Positions 52,252-62,862 of a stretch of DNA of 64,000 nucleotides are shown in pieces. Below the pieces are notes generated by a model that saw only the letters and a program-made list of their open reading frames with translations, was not told the origin of the DNA and did not search any database. Position 1 is the first letter of the stretch; every line of letters starts with the position of its first letter. The stretch is taken from contig NZ_RZNA01000039.1 of assembly GCF_003992595.1 (NCBI RefSeq), forward strand, positions 1 through 64,000, read 5' to 3'. The DNA comes from Flagellimonas oceanensis. GTDB taxonomy: Bacteria; Bacteroidota; Bacteroidia; Flavobacteriales; Flavobacteriaceae. Both the position numbers and the translations under genes were made by a program.

Positions 52252-54402
52252 CTAAGGCAGTGCAAAGGCCATGATCGAACCGGATGGGTTTTCTTTGGTT
52301 CCTCCCACGGATAGGGCCACATATTGTTTTCCATCCACAAAATAGGAGCAAACGTTGGCATTGTTGGCCGCAGGTAATTCCTGTTCCCATACCTTTTTCC
52401 CCGTTTTCTTGTCAAAGGCCCATAATTTTTTATCATCGGCACCGCTGATGAACACCAGGCCACCTGCGGTCACCATGGGCCCTGAACGCGCCAATAGGCC
52501 GGTTTCAGGTCCTCCCTCCTCTTGCAGTTTTTCATCGTTCCCCAAGGGAATTTGCCATTCGTATTCCCCTGTAGTCAAGTTCAAGGCGTTCAAGGTGTTC
52601 CAAGGACCCTTCATGGCTGGATTGCCCGAAGGATCGCTCCATGTGCGATATGGTGTGATGTTCATATACCTCACTGGTTTTTCTTCCCCACTTTCTTCTA
52701 TTTCATCCTCCGTAGCGGCATCTTGCAATTCGAACAAATAGGCCAAAACGCCCCGTTCCTCACGTTCTGTCAACACGCCTTTATAACCGGGCATCATCCC
52801 ACCGCCTTGACGGATCTTGTCAAGGACCTCCGTTTCGGAGCGTCTGTCCTTGAGATCTACCAAGGTAGGAATAGTAGGCCCCACCCCTTTTTTATCCGCA
52901 CCATGACAGGCCACGCAAAGCTTTTCGTAGGTGACCCTTCCCAATTCGTATCGGGTATTGTTCTGTGCGGCAAAATGTTTATCCGCATCCACAATGGTCT
53001 GTATTTCAGGCAGGTTGTTGCCCCTGATATAGAGGTAATCGGTATCTGGATCATAGGCCAGGCCTCCCCAGTTGGCGCCACCCCTTGTCGCTGGAAGGGA
53101 AAGCGTCCCTTTTAAATCTGGTGGTGTGAAGAGCCCCTCATATCGTACCGAACGGAACGTTTTCAATATAGAATCATAATCGGCATCCGAATAATGGTTC
53201 AAATCTTCCTCCGTCATCGATTGCCGCACAAAGGGTGCGGGTTTCAAGGGGAAGGGTTGTGTTTCAAAGGCCACTTCACCGGGGAGATGGGATTCGGGCA
53301 CCTTCCGCTCCTCGACAGGAAAGATGGGTTCCCCTGTTTCACGGTCCAAAACAAAGATGAAGCCATGTTTCGTGGCTTGGGCCACAGCATCGATTTCTTT
53401 TCCATCATGGTTGATGGTCACCAAATTGGGGGGACTGGCCAAATCGTAGTCCCATATATCATGGTGTACCGTCTGAAAATGCCATTTATAGTGTCCCGTT
53501 GTGGCATCCAAGGCCAACACACAATTGCCGTATAGGTTGGCACCGATCCTATCGGCCCCATAATAGTCATAGGAGGGGGATCCCAAGGCCAAGAAGACCA
53601 TGCCCCTTTCCTTGTCGATGCTCATCCCTGCCCAACAATTTACGCCACCGGCATATTTATAGGCATCCGGTGGCCAGGTCTCATAGCCGGGTTCACCAGG
53701 ATGGGGAATGGTATGGAAAGTCCATGCGAGCTCGCCCGTCCTCACATTATAGGCCCTGACATATCCTGGAGGTGCTCCATAAAAATCGGGCAATCTAGAT
53801 CCAATGATGATCAAATCGTTGAATATACTTCCCGGTGTGGTCAAGGTGACCGATATTTCATCGGGATTGTCCCGAACGCCTACATTCAGGTTGACCTTGC
53901 CATTTTCACCAAAAGAAGTGATCGCTTTCCCCGTTTTTGCATCAATGGCGAACAAGTTGTTGCCCGCGGAATACAGGATACGCTTATCATCACCATCCTC
54001 CCAATAGGTCACGCCACGACTGGCAGCAGTGGGTTCATCCTCACCAAGGGCCTTGAAGGCCCAAATCTTTTCCCCGGTCGCTGCATTGATCGCATAAACC
54101 GTCTGGCTTCTGGAATTGGCATACATGATACCATCGATGATGATGGGATTTGCCTGGCTGGATACCACAGGCTCTTCCCCATCGGCCACGTCATCGGCAT
54201 GAAAGGACCACACGTTCTCCAAATTGTTGACATTGGAAACCGTAATCTGATCCAAAGGGGAATAGCTGGTTGCCTTGGCATCCGCTTTATACGCGGTCCA
54301 TGTATTGTCCCATTCCGATTCCTCCTTTTTACAACCGGCCAGCACCAATAGCGCCAAAAGGCCCATTCCGTATGTTCTCCAATATTCCAATCTGATTTCC
54401 AT
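52252..54402 (-). CDS. PQQ-dependent quinoprotein dehydrogenase with cytochrome c domain, lipoprotein
   Basis: A 716-residue enzyme from the ATG at 54402 with lipoprotein signal (ALLVLAGC). The beta-propeller has tryptophan-docking repeats (NLENVWSFHADD, GEKIWAFKAL, GELAWTFHTIP, GHYKWHFQTVHHDIWDYD). A class I cytochrome c domain is inserted near 500-590 with heme motif CVACH and a Met ligand candidate in GGGMMPGYKG. This resembles membrane quinoprotein glucose/alcohol dehydrogenases. It oxidises an alcohol or sugar in the periplasm and passes electrons to its own heme. PQQ synthesis genes are not in view. Confidence 0.88.
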   Translation of the reverse strand: MEIRLEYWRTYGMGLLALLVLAGCKKEESEWDNTWTAYKADAKATSYSPLDQITVSNVNNLENVWSFHADDVADGEEPVVSSQANPIIIDGIMYANSRSQTVYAINAATGEKIWAFKALGEDEPTAASRGVTYWEDGDDKRILYSAGNNLFAIDAKTGKAITSFGENGKVNLNVGVRDNPDEISVTLTTPGSIFNDLIIIGSRLPDFYGAPPGYVRAYNVRTGELAWTFHTIPHPGEPGYETWPPDAYKYAGGVNCWAGMSIDKERGMVFLALGSPSYDYYGADRIGANLYGNCVLALDATTGHYKWHFQTVHHDIWDYDLASPPNLVTINHDGKEIDAVAQATKHGFIFVLDRETGEPIFPVEERKVPESHLPGEVAFETQPFPLKPAPFVRQSMTEEDLNHYSDADYDSILKTFRSVRYEGLFTPPDLKGTLSLPATRGGANWGGLAYDPDTDYLYIRGNNLPEIQTIVDADKHFAAQNNTRYELGRVTYEKLCVACHGADKKGVGPTIPTLVDLKDRRSETEVLDKIRQGGGMMPGYKGVLTEREERGVLAYLFELQDAATEDEIEESGEEKPVRYMNITPYRTWSDPSGNPAMKGPWNTLNALNLTTGEYEWQIPLGNDEKLQEEGGPETGLLARSGPMVTAGGLVFISGADDKKLWAFDKKTGKKVWEQELPAANNANVCSYFVDGKQYVALSVGGTKENPSGSIMAFALP

Positions 54403-54437
54403 GGTCGTGTTTTTCCTTAATTCTTTTTCCAAATCGT

Positions 54438-56066
54438 TTATATCCCCCTTGATTGCAATTTCTCCCGTATTTTCACCGCCTTTTCTATCAAATCCAATCG
54501 TGCTTTTCTGGGATCCACTTTGCCCACAGGCACACCATTTGACTGTATGTCCAATATCATATTGTTTTCAGGGGTGTATCCGGGCCATTGCGGCAAACCT
54601 TCCCCATTGGGGTTTCCGGTCTTGGCAAAATTGGCCCAATACGTATTCATGGTTTCTGCCAATTTCTCATCTTCCGCTGTCTTTTCGGGATTTCCCCAAC
54701 GGGCATCCAGGGTATTGAACACATAGGATATATCGGTTCCATGTCCGGCGCCATAGGGCATCCGTTCCTTCATGGGATCGGAAACAAAATCAAAATGATA
54801 GAAATAGACCGGTTCTCCTGCGGCCACAAAGGTATTGGCCGTAAAACGTGCGGGTTCGGCCCATACCCAGTCCGTATTGAACTTGGCGATTACCTCCGCA
54901 AACTCCTTGTCCCCTTTGGTATCGTATACAGATTTGGCCTCCTCGCCCAAATCACCGAACAGGGCAAAAAGTTCCTCCTTGGTACTGGAGTTGTTGACAA
55001 AACTGCCCCCGACCTCTGCACTGCAGGAACCGATCATCAAGGGCACTTTCGCCTGATGGTTCGCCATATAGGCACTCTCAGCGGTCTCCACCACCAATGT
55101 ACCGTCCAAAATAGGTCCTGAATAGATACGGGGACCTCCTTGTCCATCGGTCTCCTGACCACCATCAACGATCTCCTCTACTGGGAGGGCACGCAGTTTT
55201 GCAAGGGCTGCGGCATCCGTTCCCTCGACACCATGTTTTTTGGCAAAGTTGATCCCAATGGTCTCCGCGGACTCTTTATAGAAAATATCCGCATTCTCTT
55301 CACGGATCGGCCTACCGGTCAACACCCCGTCCCTGGCCCCACCGGAATGGCTTATGGCCTTATCAAACAAACCTTGTGCATCGGGAATGGTCATCAAGGA
55401 ATGTACCGATACCCCTCCTGCCGAAAATCCAAATATCGTCACGTTATCTGGGTCGCCTCCAAAAGCACTGATATTGCGCTGCACCCATTGCAGGGCAGCT
55501 ATCTGGTCCATATAGGCATAGCTGCCCTTGGCTTCCCCGGGATGCTCTTCACTAAGGGCTGGAAAGGCAAAATGGCCCAATCGGCCCAACCGATAGTTGA
55601 AGGTGATCAAGACCACCCCTTGCTCCGCAAAGGCATCGCCGGCAATTCCGGCCCCGGAACCACTCCCACCTGTAAATCCACCACCATGGATCCAAACCAT
55701 GACCGGTAACTTATCCTTGGCTGTGGCATCGGCTGGCTTCCATATGTTCAGGTACAGACAATCCTCGGATGAGCCTTCGACAATACTACCAGGTGCTCCG
55801 CCCCATCCGGACTGCGCACAATCAGGCCCGTAAGTAGAGGCCTCACGTACTCCAGTCCAAGCTGATACGGGTTGTGGGGGACGCCAACGAAACTCCCCGA
55901 CGGGCGGTGCCGCATAGGGTATCCCCTTAAAACTGACCACATCATTGACTTGAACCCCTTTCAGGATACCCGACTCCGTGGTTACCAAATCGGTATCTTG
56001 CCCCTTTTGTTGGGCCCCCATCACCACACTGAACAGCAATAGCAAACCCATAATACTTATTTTCAT
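54438..56066 (-). CDS. Exported type B carboxylesterase
   Basis: A 542-residue carboxylesterase with a signal peptide (about 1-18). It shows the conserved VVSFKGIPYAAPP, EDCLYLNIW, oxyanion-hole HGGGF at 127-131, and nucleophile S215 in GFSAGG. The His region GAGHGTDISYVF and the terminal alpha/beta segments are intact. It hydrolyses carboxylic esters (p-nitrobenzyl-esterase-like) in the periplasm. Thirty-five bp separate it from the quinoprotein gene. Confidence 0.9.
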   Translation of the reverse strand: MKISIMGLLLLFSVVMGAQQKGQDTDLVTTESGILKGVQVNDVVSFKGIPYAAPPVGEFRWRPPQPVSAWTGVREASTYGPDCAQSGWGGAPGSIVEGSSEDCLYLNIWKPADATAKDKLPVMVWIHGGGFTGGSGSGAGIAGDAFAEQGVVLITFNYRLGRLGHFAFPALSEEHPGEAKGSYAYMDQIAALQWVQRNISAFGGDPDNVTIFGFSAGGVSVHSLMTIPDAQGLFDKAISHSGGARDGVLTGRPIREENADIFYKESAETIGINFAKKHGVEGTDAAALAKLRALPVEEIVDGGQETDGQGGPRIYSGPILDGTLVVETAESAYMANHQAKVPLMIGSCSAEVGGSFVNNSSTKEELFALFGDLGEEAKSVYDTKGDKEFAEVIAKFNTDWVWAEPARFTANTFVAAGEPVYFYHFDFVSDPMKERMPYGAGHGTDISYVFNTLDARWGNPEKTAEDEKLAETMNTYWANFAKTGNPNGEGLPQWPGYTPENNMILDIQSNGVPVGKVDPRKARLDLIEKAVKIREKLQSRGI

Positions 56067-56171
56067 TTGTTTTTCTTTATTTAATGTGCTCTAATTGTAT
56101 TACCCCCAACCCCTTGGATGAACGTTGTCCATATGCTCTTGGGTCTAAAAGATTTAGTGAACCCTGTCGGT

Positions 56172-56621
56172 TCAATGTTCGATTTGATGGGTATCCCGGA
56201 CACTGCTGAACGTGAGATCCAACAATTTCCAGGCATCCCCTTCCTTTTTATAGAATTCGGTGGCCGTAAACTCATTGGATACATCATTGCCCCGTACATG
56301 GGCTTCCAAGGTGATACGGTTCCAGAGGATAGCGGTATCGTCCCCGAAGGTTTCCACGGCCACATCGTGCACTATGGTATTTTTGTACCAAATACTGCCG
56401 CTCTCAATGATTTCCAATTCGCGATCTTTTTTCCAAGAACCGCTCATATGGACGAATTTGGACTTGTCGTGGAAGAGCTCGGCCAATCGATCTACATCCT
56501 TATCGGCCATCCATTGCCACTTGGCCTTGGACAGCTTCTTTATCTCATTTGTAATATCGGAATCCTGCGCCCAAAGGTTGCCTACCGTACAGCACAGAAA
56601 AATCAGTAAAAGTCGTTTCAT
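56172..56621 (-). CDS. Exported NTF2-like (SnoaL/DUF4440-type) protein
   Basis: A 149-residue protein with a signal peptide (about 1-18, ending NLWAQ) and an NTF2-like cone fold: KWQWMADKDVDRLAELFHD, KFVHMSGSW and FTATEFYKKEGDAWKLLDLTFS. The family ranges from isomerases and dehydratases to non-enzymatic binders. The gap before it (56622-56682) and after it (56067-56171) has no gene. Role in the operon unknown. Confidence 0.82.
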   Translation of the reverse strand: MKRLLLIFLCCTVGNLWAQDSDITNEIKKLSKAKWQWMADKDVDRLAELFHDKSKFVHMSGSWKKDRELEIIESGSIWYKNTIVHDVAVETFGDDTAILWNRITLEAHVRGNDVSNEFTATEFYKKEGDAWKLLDLTFSSVRDTHQIEH

Positions 56622-56682
56622 GGTGTTTGTTTTTTAGTTTGTATTCAAATGTCAATTCAATTCTTGTGCACTAAGACCTGCA

Positions 56683-57744
56683 TCAATCAAGGCCCTTTTC
56701 CTTCAACCAGGCCGACATGAGATCGGCCACTTCAATATTGTTCAGGTCCGAAAAGGGAAAGTGGGTGTTCCCTTTGATGCCCACTTCGGGCAGGTGCACC
56801 ACGGTGACATCCCCGCCATATTTGTTGACCACATCCCTCCATTTGCGGGCCATTTCCAAACGAACGCGCCAACCATCGGTTCCCGGATTGGGATCATACG
56901 TTTCTGGTATAAAGTCCCCATAATAAATGACGATGGGGATTTTGGTCAATTTCATGAACTCCTCCTTGGGAATCCCAAAAGCCTGCAATTCTCCGGCAGA
57001 ACTTGGCAAGGGTCCCGGCACCTCTCCCTCTGGAAAAAGAAAACCGGAACCGGGCTCATAGGAAACGATGGCCTTGACATGTGGATTCTTAAGGGCCGTT
57101 GACCAGCCGAAGCCCCCGGAATGGGAATGGGTCACCAGTATGCCGTCCCCGATACGATCGAACAGCTTTGAGGTAGCCTCTGTGATCGCCTCAATATCAA
57201 AGCCTCCGATATTGGGGGTCATCTGACGAAAATATTGGTTCAGGGTCTCTTCATCCTTGGCGAACTGTACCCCTGGAAAATAATCGGGCCAAACCCCCAC
57301 CCTGAAAATGTTGAACCAAAACTGTTCATCCGGGGTCGGGGTAATGGTCGCTTCCGCCATACTCTTTCCGGCCCGGCCCCTTCTTGGCTGATCGATGATA
57401 TAGGTACTGAACCCCCTGCGCAAGAATATGTTCTGGTACCCCTCGCGTCCATCGGGCGTAGTTTCCCAAGTCTTGGAAAACTGTCCGATACCGTGCCACA
57501 TCACCAAGGGATATTTACGTGCATCGGCCGGGACTTGATAGAATACATAGGCATGGTCCCCATGATAGGTCTGACCTTCCGGGGTGCGTTTAATGGCATC
57601 GAAAGTTCCTGGATTGCTCTTTACGGTTCCCCCGACGGCAAAGCTTCCTTGGTCCTGCAGCAAAATGGGCTTTTGTTGGGCCCAACCCCCTACCAGGGTC
57701 ATCATCAGTACGAAGGTCGATAGTAGTGTCCTTAATTTTTTCAT
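56683..57744 (-). CDS. Exported alpha/beta hydrolase
   Basis: A 353-residue protein with a signal peptide (about 1-22, ending GGWAQQ). LVMWHGIGQFSKTWETT carries the oxyanion region, THSHSGGFGW the nucleophile elbow (Ser in HSHSGG), and HLPEVGIKGNTHF the catalytic His. GGFSTYIIDQPRRGRAG-like loop is as in the esterase branch found in Proteobacteria and Bacteroidetes. Specific substrate unknown. Second gene of the operon, 25 bp after the aldo/keto reductase. Confidence 0.84.
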   Translation of the reverse strand: MKKLRTLLSTFVLMMTLVGGWAQQKPILLQDQGSFAVGGTVKSNPGTFDAIKRTPEGQTYHGDHAYVFYQVPADARKYPLVMWHGIGQFSKTWETTPDGREGYQNIFLRRGFSTYIIDQPRRGRAGKSMAEATITPTPDEQFWFNIFRVGVWPDYFPGVQFAKDEETLNQYFRQMTPNIGGFDIEAITEATSKLFDRIGDGILVTHSHSGGFGWSTALKNPHVKAIVSYEPGSGFLFPEGEVPGPLPSSAGELQAFGIPKEEFMKLTKIPIVIYYGDFIPETYDPNPGTDGWRVRLEMARKWRDVVNKYGGDVTVVHLPEVGIKGNTHFPFSDLNNIEVADLMSAWLKEKGLD

Positions 57745-57769
57745 GCGTATTGTTTATAGTTGCTAACCG

Positions 57770-58651
<882 letters not shown>

Positions 58652-58658
58652 TCATTTT

Positions 58659-58694
58659 GTACCAAAAATACTGGAAGTAGTACCATTTTTACTG
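58659..58694. promoter_or_regulatory. AraC operator-like direct repeat, copy 2
   Basis: Two 15-bp half-sites, GTACCAAAAATACTG (58659-58673) and GTACCATTTTTACTG (58680-58694), have a 21-bp period, two helical turns, typical of AraC binding sites. It lies between divergent genes: 35-70 bp from the aldo/keto reductase start and 70-105 bp from the AraC start. The element at 43932-43959 repeats most of it. Confidence 0.65.
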
Positions 58695-58733
58695 AATTCC
58701 AATCCCTTGATATGCAACCCTTTTGAAATTTTC

Positions 58734-58741
58734 TAACTTTG
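58734..58741 (+). promoter_or_regulatory. Putative -7 promoter element for the AraC gene
   Basis: TAACTTTG fits the Bacteroidetes -7 consensus TAnnTTTG, 22 bp before the AraC start codon. No good -33 TTTG at standard distance was found, so activation or a weak promoter is plausible. Confidence 0.45.
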
Positions 58742-58763
58742 TTAACACTAAATAAGATAGGAT

Positions 58764-59675
58764 ATGGAAGGCATGTACAGGTTCGAGAGCATTAATGACT
58801 ATAATATACTGAATAATCACAAGACGTTACACCCTTTGGTGAATGTTTTGGATCTGTCATTGGCCAATCCCAGGGATTGGGACGGCAACAAAAAGGTACG
58901 GCTCTATTTTGGTTTCTACTGTGTTTTCCTCAAGGAGTTCAAAGGCTGTGACCTTCGGTATGGACGACAATATTACGACTATCAGGAAGGCACCTTGTTG
59001 TTTGTTTCCCCAGGCCAGATCATGGATGTCGAGACCGATGGCCAGATATACCAGCCCATAGGACATGTATTGGCCTTTCACCCGGAACTGATCCATGGTA
59101 CCGCGTTGGGCCAGAACATTGATTCCTATAATTTCTTTGGGTACCATACCAATGAAGCCTTGCATATTTCCGATGACGAAAGGGAAATCGTCATGGACTG
59201 TCTTTCCAAGATCAAATATGAACTGAACAAAGGAGTGGACAAGCACAGTAAAAAGCTGATCGCTTCCAATATAGAGCTCTTTTTGAACTACTGTGACCGC
59301 TTCTATGACCGTCAGTTCATCACCAGGGACAACGAGAACAAAGGGGTCTTGGAAAAATTCGAGGCCAAGATGAAAAACTATTTCAATTCGGATGCCCCCC
59401 AAAAACTGGGATTGCCCACGGTAACCTATTTTGCCGATGAACTAAACCTGTCCTCCAATTACTTTGGTGACCTCGTCAAAAATGAAACGGGAAAATCCGC
59501 AAAGGACCATATCCAGGATTATATGATCGAAATTGCCAAGAAGAAAACTTTCAATACCGATAAATCCGTAAGTGAGATTGCCTATGAACTGGGCTTCAAA
59601 TACCCCCAACATTTTAACCGTTTCTTTAAAAAACAGGTAGGCTATACCCCCAATGAATATCGCATGTTGAATTAG
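58764..59675 (+). CDS. AraC-family transcriptional regulator
   Basis: A 303-residue regulator. An N-terminal sensor domain (about 1-185, cupin-like, YYDYQEGTLLFVSPGQIMD and GHVLAFHPELIHG) precedes the AraC HTH pair (about 215-303, VTYFADELNLSSNYFGDLVKNETGKSA and VSEIAYELGFKYPQHFNRFFKKQVGYTPNEYR). It is transcribed away from the aldo/keto reductase operon and convergent with traN. The repeated operator suggests that it controls the units at 58.6-44.0 kb and 43.9-42.0 kb. M4 is an alternative start. Effector unknown. Confidence 0.92.
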   Translation: MEGMYRFESINDYNILNNHKTLHPLVNVLDLSLANPRDWDGNKKVRLYFGFYCVFLKEFKGCDLRYGRQYYDYQEGTLLFVSPGQIMDVETDGQIYQPIGHVLAFHPELIHGTALGQNIDSYNFFGYHTNEALHISDDEREIVMDCLSKIKYELNKGVDKHSKKLIASNIELFLNYCDRFYDRQFITRDNENKGVLEKFEAKMKNYFNSDAPQKLGLPTVTYFADELNLSSNYFGDLVKNETGKSAKDHIQDYMIEIAKKKTFNTDKSVSEIAYELGFKYPQHFNRFFKKQVGYTPNEYRMLN

Positions 59676-59702
59676 ACCACTCAACAAAGGTCCCTTAATT
59701 CC

Positions 59703-60497
59703 TTATTTGACCGAAAGCTCCAGTCGCCTACTGCCTTGCTTTTCCAGTAGGACCATTTTAAGCCGTTCGTGGGGACCGGTCACATATTTGGGATATACAA
59801 GGACAAACCGATAGGTGGAACCGCTTTTGAGGGTTTCCGGTTGTTGGAACCTAAGTAGGGGCTCCAATAGGGTCTCTTGATACGATGTCTTACTTTTTGG
59901 ACTGCCATTGATCCGAAGGATATCCAAGGTTTCAAGGTCATAATCGATTCCCGATTTGTTTCGCAGCTGGAAAACCAAGAACATTTCATCGTCCTGATAT
60001 ACCTTTTTTTCAAGTCGCAGCCGGATACCACCCCGTCTAACCGTTCCCATATTTGCCCCATTTTGTTCTTGGAGCAGTTGTTCCATTAGGGCCAAGCGTG
60101 TACCATCTTTGACCACGGTATCCAATTTCCGGGTCGTTATAGGACGTACCCTTCCCAAACTGTGTTGTTCATTGAGAAATAGATGCGTTCGCGTTAACCA
60201 ATCTTTATAGACCACTTTAAACTCATAGGCATATCCGTCCATGGTCATCACCCATAGATTGGTCGCTGTCCCTTCGATGGCCTGCAATAGTCCAAAATAT
60301 TGTGCTTCTTCCCTATCATAGGAGAAGACCGCATTTTCATTGCCGGTTATGGCCTGCTTTATAGGGCTGGGAAAAAAAAGGGCGACATTCATCTGGTCAT
60401 TGGCGTAAAGGGTATCCAAGGCTTGTTGGCCCCACACGAATGGGCCCAAACCAAAGGCAATAAGACTAATAAGTAAACTCCTGATTTTCATGTTCAC
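59703..60497 (-). CDS. traN: Conjugative element protein TraN
   Basis: A 264-residue DUF4138/TraN-type protein with signal peptide (about 1-24, ending VWGQQ). It belongs to the conserved set of Bacteroidetes conjugative transposons (CTnDOT type), where TraN is a VirB9-like outer part of the mating channel. The body begins LDTLYANDQMNVALFFPSPI, usual for the family. Its start overlaps the traM stop by 4 bp (ATGA). It is the last tra gene here, with the catabolic block right after it. It is also shorter than typical full-length TraN (about 300 residues or more). Confidence 0.88.
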   Translation of the reverse strand: MNMKIRSLLISLIAFGLGPFVWGQQALDTLYANDQMNVALFFPSPIKQAITGNENAVFSYDREEAQYFGLLQAIEGTATNLWVMTMDGYAYEFKVVYKDWLTRTHLFLNEQHSLGRVRPITTRKLDTVVKDGTRLALMEQLLQEQNGANMGTVRRGGIRLRLEKKVYQDDEMFLVFQLRNKSGIDYDLETLDILRINGSPKSKTSYQETLLEPLLRFQQPETLKSGSTYRFVLVYPKYVTGPHERLKMVLLEKQGSRRLELSVK

Positions 60498-61405
60498 GAT
60501 TTTAATAAGAATTGATAATGGTCTATAATCTTCACCTTAACGGCCCGATGGTCACGTTGAAAGATGCGTTTGATCCCATTGAGCCGGGGCAGGCCGGGTA
60601 CATTGATTTCATCCAGGCCTTCATCCAAGGTCCGGTCCAACATTTCGCCCTTGAGTCGGTTCCTGACATAGATACCCTCCCTTCCGTCCTGGGCATCATG
60701 GGCCTTTAGTTTCAATGGAAATCCTCCAAAGCCTTTCAGCTCCACCAAGACACGATTGGGCCTGATCTTTACAAACCCATAGAGCCGGGTTCCCCTCGGA
60801 ACCTTAATCCCATCGAGATCAACAGATTCGGACAACCGCAGGTCCAAACGTTGTCCATCCCTTAGGGTTTGATCGCCATCCACATAGGCCTTGATCTCAA
60901 AATGGTCCAAGGCAGGATCAAGGGGACTTGATGCATAAAAAAGTTGATGGGACAAGGACAGGGCCGCAGCGGTCGGAGCCGAAACCAGTTCAGGTCCCAA
61001 GGCCTCCAATATATCGTCATGACTCGGTGTTCCTTCGATGACCTCCATCGGCCCTGGTGGTTCCTCCCTATTTATTGAAAAGGAATTGGAGGCATACACA
61101 CAATCGATGACACGCTGCTTTTCATATTCCATATAGTCGGGGTTGAAATAGCCCTTGTCATCGATCATGTGTTCCGGATATATGGGAGGAGCGGTAACCT
61201 CCCGCTCCTCTTTAAGGGCTTCCAGGGCCCTTAGTTTACTATCGTACTCGACCTGGTTCTCTTCCAGATCGGGAATGGGGATCCGTTCGGGATCCAATTC
61301 CGGTTCCTTGTCCTTTCCAAAGGTCATGATGCCATAAATGGTAATGAACAGTACCACACATACCATTACCAGGACAAATACAATTTTATTCTTTTGGGCT
61401 TTCAT
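60494..61405 (-). CDS. traM: Conjugative element protein TraM
   Basis: A 303-residue protein with one N-terminal membrane helix (IVFVLVMVCVVLFITIYGIM) and a VirB10-like C-terminal domain (LRDGQRLDLRLSESVDLDGIKVPRGTRLYGFV and YVRNRLKGEMLDRTLDEGLDEI). It spans the periplasm in the type IV secretion channel. CTnDOT TraM is longer; the middle region here is compact. Start at 61405 overlaps the traK stop region by 20 bp. Confidence 0.88.
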   Translation of the reverse strand: MKAQKNKIVFVLVMVCVVLFITIYGIMTFGKDKEPELDPERIPIPDLEENQVEYDSKLRALEALKEEREVTAPPIYPEHMIDDKGYFNPDYMEYEKQRVIDCVYASNSFSINREEPPGPMEVIEGTPSHDDILEALGPELVSAPTAAALSLSHQLFYASSPLDPALDHFEIKAYVDGDQTLRDGQRLDLRLSESVDLDGIKVPRGTRLYGFVKIRPNRVLVELKGFGGFPLKLKAHDAQDGREGIYVRNRLKGEMLDRTLDEGLDEINVPGLPRLNGIKRIFQRDHRAVKVKIIDHYQFLLKS

Positions 61406-62012
61406 AGGCTTCCAGTTTTCGAAGTGAGTTTTCTAAAAAGTCAGTGATCAACAATCCATGTGGATTATGCGGAAAGTTCCGTTCGACCTGCAACAAATGG
61501 CCCGAAGTGACCAGTTCGTAGGTATCGGTTACTGAACCTCTATGGATCTGTAATCCAATGCGAGTTTGAAAGGTCATGTTTGCTCCTTCCATCTTGATCC
61601 TCGACTCGATACGCTCCACTTTTTGGACCAGGGAATATTGCAACAACCGATTATAGAAACCATCAGCTTTCTTTTGTTGGTATACCTCGGCCACGGAGTT
61701 GTTTCCGAGCCAAAGGGCCTTCTCCATATGGGTTTCAAAACTTCCGGCATCCACCCCATAGAACCATCTATGGAACCGTTCCAAATGGGCCAGGGCCTCC
61801 ACTTCCAAGAGTTGACGTTGATCTACCCATTGTAACGGGATGACCTCCCCTTCCCCATTGACCACAAAGGCATGGTCCAAACCATTCTGGTGTATTTTGG
61901 CTACCACGATAATGGAAACCGAACATACCAACCCTGAGACGATGACCACGGAAAGGACCACCCAGCGGTTCAACCGCAATACCTGCACTATATTTTTAAA
62001 AGGCGTTTTCAT
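61386..62012 (-). CDS. traK: Conjugative element protein TraK
   Basis: A 208-residue VirB8-like protein. The ATG at 62012 starts MKTPFKNIVQVLRLNRWVVL; the frame is open to 62363, but that extension lies across traJ and is not coding. One membrane helix (VLSVVIVSGLVCSVSIIVVA) is followed by the periplasmic NTF2-like TraK domain. No traL lies between it and traM; the two genes overlap by 20 bp. Confidence 0.88.
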   Translation of the reverse strand: MKTPFKNIVQVLRLNRWVVLSVVIVSGLVCSVSIIVVAKIHQNGLDHAFVVNGEGEVIPLQWVDQRQLLEVEALAHLERFHRWFYGVDAGSFETHMEKALWLGNNSVAEVYQQKKADGFYNRLLQYSLVQKVERIESRIKMEGANMTFQTRIGLQIHRGSVTDTYELVTSGHLLQVERNFPHNPHGLLITDFLENSLRKLEAYESPKE

Positions 62013-62022
62013 AGACTTCAAT

Positions 62023-62862
62023 TTAACCGGTGAACAATCGAAGGGTAAAGCTCGTGGCCCTTCGATACAATTTAAATTTGAGCAACACGATAAAGCCAAT
62101 GGTCCCGAGTTCAATGATGGAGGCAAAGAATTCACTCCCAAAATCAAAACCAAAGAGGTTCCCCCAGAAATTGGTACTGATCTCCGTGTAGAGGTTATTG
62201 ACGAACACATTGACCAAAAAGAAGGCGGGCACCAACATGTACACCGCCGCGTACAACTTAAAAAACTGATAGGCCAGGGGACGAAACTTTTCAAAGACAG
62301 CCAAGCTGATGACCAAGGGAAAAAAGGCCTGTAGGATCCCCAATAGGAAATACCGCTCTGCAAGGAACAAAGGATAGATGAACAGGTCCATCAACCAAAG
62401 CAAGACCCCGATGATAAAGGCCAATACCTTTAATCCGTACAAAGGGGTGACCAAGGCCTCGTACAAGAGCGCCATGGCTTTCTTGGCGGCTTCCAAGGCA
62501 CCCACATCCCGTTCCAGATCTACATCCTGCAGCTGTAAAGGGAGGAGTGCCGGAGCCGTGTCCCGGTATTGGGCCTCAATGGCCACTAGGATCCCATCGA
62601 AGACTCCCAATATCTCGGTGGAGAAAATGACCAGGAGCACTACTAAAAAATTCTTGGCCAGTTCCGTAGGGGTCAACCCCCACGTATGGCCATCGGTGGT
62701 GGCAATGCCCTCATTGTATTTCTTCAAAATATTGATCAGAAAAAACAGGACGGCCAGGGTCTTCATCCCCACTATCGTGTATTGGGAGAAATCACTGTCC
62801 TTGATGGTCTGGAAGACAGCATCCACATATTCCAATCCTATGCCCAAAAAGATTCCCGCCAT
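62023..62862 (-). CDS. traJ: Conjugative element protein TraJ
   Basis: A 279-residue polytopic inner-membrane protein of the TraJ/VirB6-like family. It starts MAGIFLGIGLEYVDAVFQTIKD and has several helices (LAVLFFLINILKK, VVLLVIFSTEILGVF, LGILQAFFPLVISLAVFEKF, LYAAVYMLVPAFFLVNVF). The order traI-traJ-traK is that of CTnDOT. Its start codon touches the traI stop. Confidence 0.88.
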   Translation of the reverse strand: MAGIFLGIGLEYVDAVFQTIKDSDFSQYTIVGMKTLAVLFFLINILKKYNEGIATTDGHTWGLTPTELAKNFLVVLLVIFSTEILGVFDGILVAIEAQYRDTAPALLPLQLQDVDLERDVGALEAAKKAMALLYEALVTPLYGLKVLAFIIGVLLWLMDLFIYPLFLAERYFLLGILQAFFPLVISLAVFEKFRPLAYQFFKLYAAVYMLVPAFFLVNVFVNNLYTEISTNFWGNLFGFDFGSEFFASIIELGTIGFIVLLKFKLYRRATSFTLRLFTG